Of a stretch of DNA of 64,000 nucleotides, positions 30,601-37,364 are shown one piece after another (the first letter of the stretch is position 1; the number at the start of each line of letters is the position of its first letter). The notes beneath the pieces are model-generated. The model was given only the letters and a program-made list of their open reading frames with translations. It did no database searches and was not told the origin of the DNA. Both the position numbers and the translations under genes were made by a program. Source of the DNA: an uncultured Pseudomonadales bacterium (GTDB lineage: Bacteria; Pseudomonadota; Gammaproteobacteria; Pseudomonadales; Pseudohongiellaceae); contig CAMYOK010000002.1 in the NCBI GenBank assembly GCA_947259995.1, positions 784,881-848,880 on the forward strand. Direction: 5' to 3'.

Positions 30601-31340
30601 CCCCCATCGCCGCCACTTGCTGTCCCTCCATCGCTACCCGCACCACCGGCACCGCCACCGCCACCGCCAGAGCGGTTATTTTGATTAGTAGCTGCCCCCC
30701 CGCGACCACCGTCATTACCCTGGCCGGCAGTGCCAGAGCCGCCTAAATTTCGATTACCACTTGTGATAGCACCACCACCACCACCCGAGCCACCGCTGCC
30801 GCCGGTCAATGCGTCTGGTGTATTCTGAGCGCCGCCCTGACCATAACCACCGCCATTGGCCACTATTGCGCCAAATGCTGAATTACCGCCTTGCCCGCCA
30901 TTACCACCCGTATCATTGGTGCCTGTAATGCTCGAACCCGCGGCGCCCCCTGCTCCGACTGTCACAGTGACAGGCCCAGCACTGGCGGCAACCCCCGTTT
31001 GCCAAACCAGACCACCAGCGCCACCGCCGCCACCATATCCACCGCCGCCGCCGCCGCCGCCAACAACTAGTACATCCAGAGTGCTTAGGCCCGGTGGCGC
31101 CGTAAAACTACCGCTACTATTGAACACATGCACAATATAGGAGCCTTGGGTACTTATCGTCCCACCCGTGCCTTGCAAAGTCACTGGCCCAGGTACTTGT
31201 GCAAACGTGACGCCAAAAACAAAACATGCACTGACCCCAACAACGCGCATAGCGAATTGGCGCAGTCGTCGCGTCGAGGATTGCACTAGGCTCATTGGAA
31301 TAATAGAGCGTGAAACTGAGTTTGCTTTTGTGAGGCTCAT
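21687..31340 (-). CDS. mshQ: Giant MshQ-like MSHA pilus-associated surface protein with DUF6701 C-terminus
   Basis: This is one uninterrupted frame of 3217 codons. Rough layout by residue: signal peptide 16-48 (start could be M1, M16 or M31); glycine-rich domain 85-335; Ig-like unit 341-440; four Cys-framed beta repeats at 441-555, 557-676, 677-799 and 801-916; unrecognised domain 917-1150; a DUF3344-like region about 1165-1510; DUF11-type domains about 1516-1645 and 1707-1830; a region with YDP-containing repeats 1840-2125 that may be a propeller; two more Cys-type repeats near 2137-2235 and 2428-2545, with a jelly-roll-like insert 2245-2415. The DUF6701 domain runs from 2552 to the end, with GRFIPNLF, FRYGRMIVNNAYGPE and YRMHDRIINWREIY. 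Known MshQ proteins are about a third as long. It is the last gene of the msh locus and is probably secreted and surface-exposed, perhaps at the pilus tip. Domain names other than DUF6701 are tentative. Confidence 0.85.
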   Translation of the reverse strand: MSLTKANSVSRSIIPMSLVQSSTRRLRQFAMRVVGVSACFVFGVTFAQVPGPVTLQGTGGTISTQGSYIVHVFNSSGSFTAPPGLSTLDVLVVGGGGGGGGYGGGGGAGGLVWQTGVAASAGPVTVTVGAGGAAGSSITGTNDTGGNGGQGGNSAFGAIVANGGGYGQGGAQNTPDALTGGSGGSGGGGGAITSGNRNLGGSGTAGQGNDGGRGGAATNQNNRSGGGGGGAGGAGSDGGTASGGDGGIGQDFSATFGTGVGASGWFAGGGAGGKRNNSSSGAGVGGQGGGGNGGSSVSPVAGLANTGGGGGAGGGSGNGPTGDAGAAGGSGVVIVRYLPPTLEITQQPSSAAESGAVFAQSTIVRLLDGASNPVSGVNITASIGSGAGTLGGTLTRATAANGLATFDDLQITGALGDRRIRFTPSGSSTFVESNTVSIVSYHLEISHAASVGVCASSTPVTISVVDSNSNPVPDFAGVVTITNSLGLGNYTLNTGTPARFDNLTANDGIAQYEFAAADAGSVILNFTAPSTGTYSFDATSGSYGTENYGAGLIVGACSFRLSHDTAGNVCTSDAITIGVYANGALVTGYAGNVNLTTTGVTGGNWTKTSTPSNALGTLDNGAANDGAATYTFLTSDAGEIVLNFQDNTAETVNFNVTASGVSAPAGIYDANFVVSACTFRVTHSEAMDVCSPEQITITLVDSGGAAVTGYTGTINLSTSSGRGTWAKTSVAANAEGTLTDPISGDGSATYQFVSGDAGVIVLRFTHPGADGSVNINITDGATTDPQNNANAYDKNIAVGLCTIEISHSGNSTACEVEAVTFTIRDSLGGFAVDYEGTITLGTNTLHGNWLVNTGSGLLSESAGDDNGVASYKYHADDDGVVILDFSTPHAEIVNFDATDNAIIVDAVSDPSLTVSSCLPAVNGDASCVVGNSTTIAIPAQSPIANQRGRMVLMLVSGTSLTNVSTATFAGQAMTLISRTSASAGGNDSNTEIWGILEADLPTGTGPYTGSFTGGSTERAMCLLAVDGVEQSFPVAASPAATGPVNTSSGSGVRTTDITTQANNSLVVVASSFDADWFYAANTPVPEYLERKFGQAPTPVANPRPGADPNDATARFIGAAGRLPAAGITSIEDELQFYNEPLGTQVVVAFEPLIAGTPLASDYVPVLLEQTYSGNMSYRAIGATLRSTYNEDSPTPLGCNFVNFSTGASATLTLPAGASVTAAHLYWGGSGSDSLGQVDSEVTFGVTGSETSITADEIYLIDNTGSNDVDYFTGYKDVTAIVTGNASFTLKDLTVQNGVPWSDTQACAGGWGMVVIYEHTDERLRVVNLFQGFQPFQDSSFTLVPRNFRMATNDAAMNLPNGQVTHITMEGDETLNSPDNAEGLGLQTAPGSTSFTNITSSLNPLGQEFNSTVTRPVYTFSGTTGYYEFNSTGGVNGDGYEIDNAGPDVSSGGPRFGNTWGIDVDTHYINGGNPGTLLYEFAKPDQEAEQITTRYSAEQDLVMLISEVISVTNFPVADIEVLLSETSTFKVNQTGTYQIDVRNNGNGGVDGGYADGEILVAGLLPNGMTFANTSGASGSGWSCSVTLDPGAYSCVYDIASTWTGGATSGELAGGESLPPITLTVDVGNSTDYPLRNNNVKNSVRVLHSGGSCPVTSNGVIPDPEDCDRAPQFDNVNDLEGGNLDINDIDDKQANNNNIDSTSTVVKGVEIDLTIDKFVDDILESGATGVYTLRVTNNGPDATTATITVNDVEPTGVTFQTAAGTGWSCPTPPGDLACTYAGSLAMGASTDITLTVDVTGPDGDFVTNVASVSPGAFNFDVDDTNDSDTDITQIVGPPVASQEKFLLSVSSLDEETSIGGLSGIEDDDYFIYDPVTDTAVMFLDNSALGFNINDADAVHLLKNGHVVISANTSSSIGVGGNLLSFEPGDLVVYDPILGTTSMLFDGSAIFGGPNPDDNNITAVYVNEDGTIDIAVTAAGPGSTIGSNNLTINNNSLYRYDPNAGTATEILDVSTYLGSSGDDDAIASGYYKRVDPSDPNATIESHIFTFQDTNDDLVNTGAGPSNDPVGGTYASQDDVTEIDLTSGVSTENLFLGDVEQGVFVSTGNTSDLLIDALHVVEDGYIGHFRISEVGGDPSVCSAAGLHLRISKHEGLTHDRDTDYSGSIRLSASTNDGNWTLISGNGSLANGAADDGAAIYTFVPSDGGTVILSLNQSAGGTVNVDVTNGIAREGHPPGTGAEAPLFTYTEGVTLNYLDNFSTVSYANQDGSNAWATNWAESDDASGGSGASAGNVRVFGGKAVFRRASGTSNASLTRSIDLSGATLDSNLLLSFSYNFTNLDLSDEFVVEMRDNVGSWVPIKTYKRGTNIPNVANGNGLSGNLSLGMPTGPSVEIRFRISSGYLTGGTFSIDDVKLTAQTSNCDVSPLGVNHYEISINGVTNGTTSGVACVGAEVTITAHDAAHSPVIPGAISIYLTSSTNKGNWSRILSGTGSLANGTVNDGAGTYTFPANEESVTLHFDYTGPSTDPEVVNLNVTDNANTEIAGEDPNYSVSQVGLRVFNSGTGDSVTPIPLQIAGKPSNVNPNASVLYVQVVNSSNTNPGVCEPLFSVGETLDLGFAAECEDPTSCVTATESFEVNGTEVALIDESDPINYTDVEITMTDLGGGVPGAPIVINYSDVGRMRLHSEFDIPFGDNVDPLLATKSGDTITATSNQFIVRPFGFDIDFSDGRANNGSSDQSYAADHTGSFWRVAGQSFDTTITAVAWESGDDTDNDGVPDSGADLSGNHATPNFDVDSDAGDYSVKLSIIESKVPGGIDGVLSNDDFDGFSSGVNTHSVVYNEVGVIDLRADIVNASDVVIPYLGTANVEGRVLNVGRFIPNLFSVTQSDLTGRADASCTPDSAFTYMDESFEVELELTAKGLTDSGNYTTVNYRGDYAKLDLYAELSLVAIDDVDAADDVDYSSRLANVSLASSFGTTWNNGILTLTGNLKFQRNTPATPDGPFPNMQIAFKPTDNDGVTVDPARVDPLTSLGVLNVDLDVLPTEPGTALYYLIDEHEFRYGRMIVNNAYGPETEDLALTFLVEYYNGSEFVRNTLDNCSIIDVADLSFVGGTYTDDLDSGETTLTAPDTVTFLEGQTQGFEDVASPSDSPLETSAPGENNSGTVDITLDLNAAGLSYLGFEWDDADDDYNEDPTGQIEFGQYRMHDRIINWREIYNSATP

Positions 31341-31607
31341 GAAATACTAAATTACCAACTATCGATCAAAATAAGGGCTGCGGCTCTATTTGGGGTGACT
31401 AAGAGTTTTTCCTGCAATTTTAGAAGCTTAAGCATTTTATCCAATTAAAACTATGATTACTGCCGAACGGCTAACAATGCACTGTATTTTGTCCCTATAT
31501 CGCCCTTGCTTTTGCGGTTAAATCATTGCAAATACCGCTTCGAAGAAAGAAAATGACGATCACTAGAAGTTGCGTCCCAAACAAATATCATCGCATCGGA
31601 GCATAAG

Positions 31608-31901
31608 ATGGAACTCGAATACAAGGTTATACAGGCCACGACCCCTTTCTTCGCAAAATCTGCCAATATCGACACAGTGATGGCTGAAGAGGTAAAAGCT
31701 GGATGGCGCCTTCTCGAAAAATGCGACAACTATAAACTTCGACTTCAGCGTGATATCAGCCACCGCGCCAATGATAAGAACCTAAGCATTGACCCTTATC
31801 GCACCCAAGTGGGCTTGAACAATGCGATCGTTTACGGCGTTACTACTGTTGCGACGCTTTTCGTGGTTTACGTTATCTTTGTGCTAGTGGGCGCAATTTA
31901 A
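31608..31901 (+). CDS. Small protein with C-terminal membrane helix, unknown function (DUF4177-like start)
   Basis: The 97-residue product has a strong ribosome site (GGAG, 31599-31602) before ATG. The N-terminal part, with YKVIQA, EEVKAGWRLLEKC and YKLRLQRDIS, resembles the small DUF4177-type fold with its EGW-like motif. Residues 72-95 form one membrane helix, so the soluble part is cytoplasmic or periplasmic at the inner membrane. It is the only plus-strand gene inside the msh locus, between mshP and mshQ. I do not recognise a function. The gap 31341-31607 would hold its promoter and that of mshQ, but no clear boxes stand out. Confidence 0.7.
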   Translation: MELEYKVIQATTPFFAKSANIDTVMAEEVKAGWRLLEKCDNYKLRLQRDISHRANDKNLSIDPYRTQVGLNNAIVYGVTTVATLFVVYVIFVLVGAI

Positions 31902-31950
31902 AACTAGGTCTGATTTAAGCGGCAACCAAGTCCAATTCATCGCCCGCCGC

Positions 31951-32379
31951 TTAGCGACTTGTTCGCACTTGCACTGTGCGTGTCACGCCATCGCAAGTCG
32001 CGACACTTTTAACGGTAAAATAATCCACGCCTGAGACCGTTGCATCTACTGTGCAGGTCACCGATGCCGTGCACTCATTGAGCCCTTCTACTGTAAACGC
32101 ATACTCTCTAGGCCCAGCCGCGCATTCTGCCGTCCCACTGTATTGAGGAAATTCTTCTGGCGGGAATATCGAATTCAGCGCAAACCCGGCGCCAGACTCG
32201 GCGGCGTAAAATGCGCGACTTAAACTGACCTCTTCTTGATAAGTCTCGGCATTTTGCTCAACCAAGGAGTTAACGGCAACTGCAAGAATAGCAAGCAAAG
32301 TAATCACAAAAAGCGCCGCCGGTATGCCTATGCCACGCTGCGAATATTTTATATTTAATTGTGAGCGACTAGGGAACAT
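31951..32379 (-). CDS. mshP: MshP, MSHA biogenesis protein (PilX-like minor pilin family)
   Basis: From ATG 32379 the product is 142 residues. A short basic leader ends at QRGIGIPAALFVITLLAILAV: a type III-like signal and hydrophobic helix, but without the Glu at position +5 typical of major pilins. AFYAAESGAGFAL is the PilX/MshP family hallmark. Four or more cysteines in the C-terminal part suggest disulphides. It overlaps the end of mshO. GAGGTG lies 10 bases before the chosen ATG; ATG 32397 is an alternative. Confidence 0.85.
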   Translation of the reverse strand: MFPSRSQLNIKYSQRGIGIPAALFVITLLAILAVAVNSLVEQNAETYQEEVSLSRAFYAAESGAGFALNSIFPPEEFPQYSGTAECAAGPREYAFTVEGLNECTASVTCTVDATVSGVDYFTVKSVATCDGVTRTVQVRTSR

Positions 32380-33208
32380 TATGGGTGAGCACCTCATGAT
32401 CTAAACGCACCGTATCACCTTCGCTTGTCATATTGAGCTTGAAGGAGATAATTGCATTGCTCCTGCGAGTCGCCGACTCAATAACAAATGCCGTAAGCCC
32501 GGTATTGTCAATCTCATCGGCGACCAAAGAGCGGTCGGGCAGCGAGCTTGGCAGGCAAGTCGATGGAGTACATTGAGTGGCTTCAATACCATAGTCTTCA
32601 TAGCGATAAAGTTTGTCGCTTACCACACAAAAGCTCACCGGTTGATCCACCACAAACAAACGACGGGCAGGGGATCGTCTGTTGAAACGATGCTGCGCAT
32701 CCAACGTGATGCGCATTATTCCGTCACCACCGCTAGGGTCTGTGATGGAGTCGATCAACGCGAGCGGGCCTAGATCATCGTTGTAATTGTACAGATTGAC
32801 GTTATTGATCGGATAAATAACCGCGTACATGCCGGCTGGGGAAGCCACAGTGGTTAAGGGGTTAAAATTAATCACGTCGAAAGTCGTGCTGCCACTGCCA
32901 GTCAGCGGGGCATTGACATAAGTCGTCGCTCGCAATGTCGGCATAAACTCAAGACACTGATCCCCATTTGCCGCCGCTGCGTTAACACGCACGCTATTGG
33001 GCAGTGCATTGTGAATTTCTAAGGTCATGCGATCTAGCGCAGAACGCCCACTTGTTGCTAAGCGGCTTCTATTGGCACTTGTCAAAAACCCTTCCGTACT
33101 GTCGCCAATATAAGTGACAATTCCAGCAGCAAGAATCGAGGCAATAATGATCGTCGTGACCATCTCAATAAGTGTAAAACCCTGGTTAGAAGTTCGCTTT
33201 ATAGGCAC
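32369..33208 (-). CDS. mshO: MshO, minor pilin
   Basis: The 279-residue prepilin has leader MPIKRTSNQG, cleavage before FTLIEMVTTI (Glu at +5), then a long hydrophobic helix. The C-terminal globular part includes the cluster C...CTPSTC. Size and place between mshD and mshP fit MshO. Minor pilins of this class probably prime pilus assembly at the tip (family inference). Its start overlaps the end of mshD by 23 bases. Confidence 0.88.
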   Translation of the reverse strand: MPIKRTSNQGFTLIEMVTTIIIASILAAGIVTYIGDSTEGFLTSANRSRLATSGRSALDRMTLEIHNALPNSVRVNAAAANGDQCLEFMPTLRATTYVNAPLTGSGSTTFDVINFNPLTTVASPAGMYAVIYPINNVNLYNYNDDLGPLALIDSITDPSGGDGIMRITLDAQHRFNRRSPARRLFVVDQPVSFCVVSDKLYRYEDYGIEATQCTPSTCLPSSLPDRSLVADEIDNTGLTAFVIESATRRSNAIISFKLNMTSEGDTVRLDHEVLTHNVP

Positions 33209-33755
33209 TATAGCTTACTCCTTCGTCACCACTTGAGAGAAAGTACACAGTGACTGTTATCAGTTTTGCGTCTTCGTTATCATCCAAATCATTGGCCGCT
33301 ACCGCCAGGTTCTCTTCCTCACCACTTGCGCCAATATCCATATAGCGTACCGATATTTCAACGCGAAAATTCTCATAGCCTGTACGAGGATTACCTTCTG
33401 AATCTTGCAAAGGGTTAGCCTCTCCCTCACCTTCCACAAGCCCGTCATAGTCATCCACATCATCAAAACGTGCACGCACTTCGCTATCTGGGCCAAAGTC
33501 TATTGCATCGGTGCAGTTAGTGCGACAAGGAGGGATGCCACGTGGTGATGACTGCTCATCAAAACGCTTGCCAAGAATCTCATCGAGGTAACTCTGCGCC
33601 AGAGAGGCGGAGCGTAACTCTAGGGTTGTGTCCGCACTACGCCCGACACCACCAGACAGCATACCGGTGATGGTAATGATTGATATGGCAAGGATAACAA
33701 TCGTCAATACCATCTCAATCAGGGTTAAGCCTGACTGCTTGTCAGCGAAGCTCAT
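33186..33755 (-). CDS. mshD: MshD, minor pilin
   Basis: The 189-residue prepilin begins MSFADKQSG and is cut before LTLIEMVLTI. ATG 33755 overlaps the mshC stop (ATGA); the longer frame from 33797 would precede the leader with unrelated residues. The segment SLAQSYLDEILGKRFDEQ resembles the PulI/GspI-like minor pilins, followed by an acidic domain. Order mshC-mshD-mshO-mshP is the canonical one. Confidence 0.88.
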   Translation of the reverse strand: MSFADKQSGLTLIEMVLTIVILAISIITITGMLSGGVGRSADTTLELRSASLAQSYLDEILGKRFDEQSSPRGIPPCRTNCTDAIDFGPDSEVRARFDDVDDYDGLVEGEGEANPLQDSEGNPRTGYENFRVEISVRYMDIGASGEEENLAVAANDLDDNEDAKLITVTVYFLSSGDEGVSYSAYKANF

Positions 33756-34342
33756 TGACAACTCCCTTGCACAGCAAAGCCTGTTGGAGAGAAGCAAATA
33801 GACACGGCGGGGTCATCATTAATACATAGACGCACCCCGGTACTGACCGAAACGGGATACCCCGCTGTACCAGTTGTGCCACCACGGCGCAAATTCCCTA
33901 AGGCGTCATATTCGATCACCAAGGGGCTCGCATTGCTGAGTGAGTTAGTGCTCACCACACTGTCGCAGGCATCCAACACATTAACATCGGCGGACATGGC
34001 AACAGAGCGCATATCGATAGAGGTAAATTGCAACTCGGTGTAGGTGTTCACGTCCACGAAATCTTCCACAGTGCGGATCTCAAGGTCCCCCGCATTAGGC
34101 TGAATAATCATAGCCACATCGGTGCGCCCTAGCGCTTTTTGGGCGGATGAACGGGAAAGGGAGATAACTTGATCGCGAACGATCGCGGCATTATAAACAT
34201 CGCCATCGAGCATGCGGCTGAATGCGACTGCTGCCAAGATACCCATGATGAGAATCGCTATAACAAGCTCGATGACGGTGAAGCCCGCTGTTTTAACCAG
34301 CCTATTTTCACATACCAAGTATCGCAATGGGGAATGCCTCAA
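33752..34342 (-). CDS. mshC: MshC, minor pilin
   Basis: The 196-residue prepilin has a leader ending KTAG, cleavage before FTVIELVIAI, then the GspH/FimT-like helix MGILAAVAFSRM. Four cysteines sit in the C-terminal domain (about 126, 173, 182 and 195), likely forming disulphides. It lies after the mshA terminator, so minor pilin transcription probably needs readthrough or a separate start. The start may be ATG 34342 or an internal codon nearer the leader. Confidence 0.87.
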   Translation of the reverse strand: MRHSPLRYLVCENRLVKTAGFTVIELVIAILIMGILAAVAFSRMLDGDVYNAAIVRDQVISLSRSSAQKALGRTDVAMIIQPNAGDLEIRTVEDFVDVNTYTELQFTSIDMRSVAMSADVNVLDACDSVVSTNSLSNASPLVIEYDALGNLRRGGTTGTAGYPVSVSTGVRLCINDDPAVSICFSPTGFAVQGSCQ

Positions 34343-34362
34343 TATAGCTGATTCTAAATGAC

Positions 34363-34400
34363 AAAAGCGCCCTTGGTGCTTATACCCAAGGACGCCTTTA
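34363..34400 (-). terminator. Rho-independent terminator between mshA and mshC
   Basis: On the minus strand, AAAGGCGTCCTTGG pairs with CCAAGGGCGCTTTT across a 9-base loop and ends in T. It would keep major pilin mRNA abundant relative to the minor pilins downstream. Confidence 0.75.
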
Positions 34401-34431
34401 TTCTCAAACTAGTCTTTACTTCAAACTTGAA

Positions 34432-35070
34432 TTAAGGACCAGTGTTCAAGGCTACTGTACCTCTAGTGATAGCACCAGTTTTGAAGTTATAAGCGATGTA
34501 GGGTACTGAGGTAGGCGCTGCGACAGTTCCAGACCTATATTGACCCACATAGTAGTAATCGCAAGTATCACTATCTGCTGCGATGTCATCAGTATCTGCT
34601 CGCAAAGCTGATAAGACTACGGCAGAAGAACTGGCACTTGTAGCTGTTTCAATTTCAGTTTCCGTTGCAACAATTGGGGTTGAAGCGCCAGCCACGGTCA
34701 TCGCATATACTTCAGGTCGTCCACCAGGCTGTAAAATATTTTCATAAATTTCCTTACAATCGCCTGCTGCGACCGTGGCATTTAGGCCAATTGGGTAGCC
34801 GGTCGAGCTAGCGAACAAGGTGAACTCGGAAACCGCTGAAGTTAGCGGTTGACCTTCTGCTACCCATTGCGCTCTGAATAGAGCATTACCAGTGGCGATG
34901 CCCCCCTCTAATGCATCAACTACTGCCGCATGAGCCTCATCGGTCACATCCATGAAACGTGGCAGAGCCGTCGCTGTAAGGATACCTAATAGAAGGATTA
35001 CCACTACCAATTCGATGATAGTGAAACCCGCTTGTTTACGTGTTGCATTCATTGACGTCATGCTTTTCAT
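34432..35070 (-). CDS. mshA: MshA, major MSHA pilin
   Basis: The 212-residue prepilin has a basic leader ending KQAG, PilD-type cleavage before FTIIELVVVILLLGIL (Glu at +5), and the ATALPRF segment typical of MSHA pilins. Two cysteines, in AAGDCKE and SDTCDYYY, probably close the D-region loop. AVVDALEGGIATGNALFRAQW is the conserved alpha-1-C part. Only one such pilin gene is present; Vibrio has both mshB and mshA. A terminator follows at once. Confidence 0.9.
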   Translation of the reverse strand: MKSMTSMNATRKQAGFTIIELVVVILLLGILTATALPRFMDVTDEAHAAVVDALEGGIATGNALFRAQWVAEGQPLTSAVSEFTLFASSTGYPIGLNATVAAGDCKEIYENILQPGGRPEVYAMTVAGASTPIVATETEIETATSASSSAVVLSALRADTDDIAADSDTCDYYYVGQYRSGTVAAPTSVPYIAYNFKTGAITRGTVALNTGP

Positions 35071-35348
35071 AATTTATTACCTTAAATTGTTGCTATAAGA
35101 TTAACACAAAACTAAAACCCTACGAGCCGTTCTACACTTTCGAAGTTGCTCGCGAACTTCATCCAAAATCAGTCAGTTAGAGAAAACTTCAAAACTAACG
35201 ATCAAACTTAATTTATGCGTCTATGCTAGCACCACGATTGATCGCTCGCTAGGCAATAGCCCGTCACTTTAGTGGTAATGCGCCTATTTGTCCCTTTTTT
35301 GTCCCAATCGCCCTAGAGACCACGAAACATAAGGTGACGCAGTTCTCA
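35071..35348. promoter_or_regulatory. 278-base gap upstream of mshA, presumed mshA promoter region
   Basis: No gene is seen here. AT-rich sequence directly before mshA and an inverted repeat GAAGTT-N7-AACTTC at 35142-35160 are the only structures noted. I could not assign convincing sigma-70 or sigma-54 boxes by eye. The gap size and the terminator behind mshA suggest that the pilin has its own promoter here. Confidence 0.35.
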
Positions 35349-36038
35349 TTATTCTGGGATTTCTACCCCTGGCAACGACAATCCGGCCCGATCCCAGCGG
35401 TAAGGCGTCACTTCCTCTAATACCAAGCCCTGCCATTTTCGCCCACTACCCGCTCCATTGGGGCCCTCAGCACGGCCAGCCGAGCGTAAACTCGGATCGT
35501 TCAAGCCGGTAACAGTCCCCGCATCAATCCCTAGCCCCGGTTCTGCACCAGGCTTCTCATCGCTATAACGGGCGGCTATGCGAAAACGCACACTATTTAA
35601 AGTGGAAGTCCCGTCACCAAGCCTAGAAAACAGATGACTTGTGTCGCTGGCCAAATACACTAGATGCCCATTGTAAGTATCGAAATACCAAGAACGCTTG
35701 GGCATTCCAATCTCGTCTATAAAACCAAACTCCCCTGCGTAATTTGTAGGAGTTTCTAGCATCAGGTTCATTGGATTAGTGTTTTCTAGGCGCCTCGTGT
35801 CATCCCATTGACCCGTAGCAATCGCATTCATCATTTGCAGTGTCACTGCCGCCCTGATCTGTGTGGTAATTGCCAAAAAATTGGCCCGCTCGGCCTCACC
35901 CGGAAACTCCTCAAAGCGGCGCATAGCGACCGAAAACACAATCGCCACTATTAAAATGAACGCCACTAGCTCAAACAAGGTAAAACCCTTGTTGCGAGCT
36001 ATCGCTTTCACTTTTTGTCTACGCTGCAATGTTTTCAC
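35349..36038 (-). CDS. mshF: MshF, pilin-like MSHA biogenesis protein
   Basis: The 229-residue protein starts with a basic leader ending KG, cleavage before FTLFELVAFI (Glu at +5) and a hydrophobic helix, so it is processed like a pilin. A long globular part follows, with the RSWYFDTYNG segment and a C-terminal RWDRAGLSLPGVEIPE. It stands between mshG and mshA, the place of mshF in Vibrio and Shewanella. The family function is poorly defined. Confidence 0.82.
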   Translation of the reverse strand: MKTLQRRQKVKAIARNKGFTLFELVAFILIVAIVFSVAMRRFEEFPGEAERANFLAITTQIRAAVTLQMMNAIATGQWDDTRRLENTNPMNLMLETPTNYAGEFGFIDEIGMPKRSWYFDTYNGHLVYLASDTSHLFSRLGDGTSTLNSVRFRIAARYSDEKPGAEPGLGIDAGTVTGLNDPSLRSAGRAEGPNGAGSGRKWQGLVLEEVTPYRWDRAGLSLPGVEIPE

Positions 36039-36090
36039 TCAGATCTCTTGCAATGCTGAAAAATTGATTTTATTCACACATTTTAACGAG

Positions 36091-37362
36091 TTAACGAATC
36101 GCGGAATTGAGGTCCCAAATAGGCAAGAACACACCAAGCGCTAGCACCAGCACAATACCGGCAATAAACATGATAAGAATTGGCTCAATGGCATCACCCA
36201 ACTTTTTAAGGTCATATTCGACCTCTGAGTCATAGAAATCGGCGACTTCGGCCATGAGTTCATCGATGGTTCCGCTCTCCTCACCTACGGAAATCATTTG
36301 CAATACTAAGGGTGAGAACATATTGCTATGAACGGCCGTATTGTAAAGTGACTCACCTCGCGAGATGCTATCGCGCATACGCAGCACTCGACTGCCCACA
36401 AATTGGTTCCCCACCGCCCCAGCGACAACGCCAAGCCCATGTACAATCGGTACGCCCGCTCGCATGACCATGCCAAACGTTCGGGAGAATCGCCCTAACG
36501 CGATGCGCTCATATACTTGCCCAATGATAGGCAGCCGCATCTTCATGCGGTCCCAGGCTAACCGACCAGAAGTGCTATTCGTCCACGATCGCCACGCAAT
36601 GGCTGCCCCCAGCGCCCCAACGATCATATGCACCCAATAGGCCACGACGAAATCGGAGACTGCAATCAAAATGCGAGTTTCATAAGGCAGTTCTGCCCCT
36701 AGTCTTGCAAAAGTCTGTGCGAACGCTGGAATAACGAAATAAGTAATGACCCCAAGCGCAACTACAATCGCCGCCATAACGAAAATAGGGTAACGGGTCG
36801 CACTCTTGATCTGCTTGCGAGTATTTTTCTCTAACTCTAGATAACGCCCTACTTCTTTGAAGGCGATATCAAGCTGGCCTGTATTTTCCCCAACGTTAAT
36901 AAGAGCAAGAAATAATGGCGAGAATACTTTCGGGTGACGCCCCAGTGCAGATGACAAGTTCATCCCATTCTCTAAACTTGTGACGATGTCTTTAAGAATC
37001 AGCCTAAAGACACGATTCTTCATTGAGGCCTGCAAACCGATAAACGCTCTATCTAATGGCAACCCCGCTTTTGTAAGGCTGTGCATCTGTCGAGCAAAAA
37101 TAATCAGCTCGTTAATATCAACTTTTTTGCCCGCCAAGAAACTATTGATCGATTCTATTGCTGAGAGATTCTCTTTTTTCCCAGCACTACGATCATTGGC
37201 AGCTTTCTTCGACTTGGATGCCGCATTCGTTCTTCGAATTTCAATAGGGGTGATCGCTCTATCGACGAGTTCAGTTGCCGCCTCATCGGCGGAACCGGCG
37301 TCGATGTTACCCGTAACCAGACCACCGGAAACGTCGCGCCCCTTGTATTGAAAGACAGCCAT
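36091..37362 (-). CDS. mshG: MshG, type IV pilus inner-membrane platform protein (PilC/GspF family)
   Basis: The 423-residue protein has two GspF domains (about 85-205 and 285-410), each with membrane helices; ALINVGENTGQL and LQMISVGEESGTIDE are the two family motifs. The N-terminal cytoplasmic part begins FQYKGRD. It couples the ATPase MshE to pilin extraction from the membrane. The start lies 2 bases after the mshE stop. Confidence 0.93.
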   Translation of the reverse strand: MAVFQYKGRDVSGGLVTGNIDAGSADEAATELVDRAITPIEIRRTNAASKSKKAANDRSAGKKENLSAIESINSFLAGKKVDINELIIFARQMHSLTKAGLPLDRAFIGLQASMKNRVFRLILKDIVTSLENGMNLSSALGRHPKVFSPLFLALINVGENTGQLDIAFKEVGRYLELEKNTRKQIKSATRYPIFVMAAIVVALGVITYFVIPAFAQTFARLGAELPYETRILIAVSDFVVAYWVHMIVGALGAAIAWRSWTNSTSGRLAWDRMKMRLPIIGQVYERIALGRFSRTFGMVMRAGVPIVHGLGVVAGAVGNQFVGSRVLRMRDSISRGESLYNTAVHSNMFSPLVLQMISVGEESGTIDELMAEVADFYDSEVEYDLKKLGDAIEPILIMFIAGIVLVLALGVFLPIWDLNSAIR

Positions 37363-37364
37363 GA

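Noticed and set aside
30379..30746. Pro-rich and Thr/Ala-rich frames opposite the mshQ glycine-rich region
   Set aside because: They are mirror images of the GGN-codon tract on the other strand, with no ribosome site.
35071..35348. Sigma-54 promoter before mshA
   Set aside because: No GG-N10-GC pair with flanking consensus was found on the minus strand.
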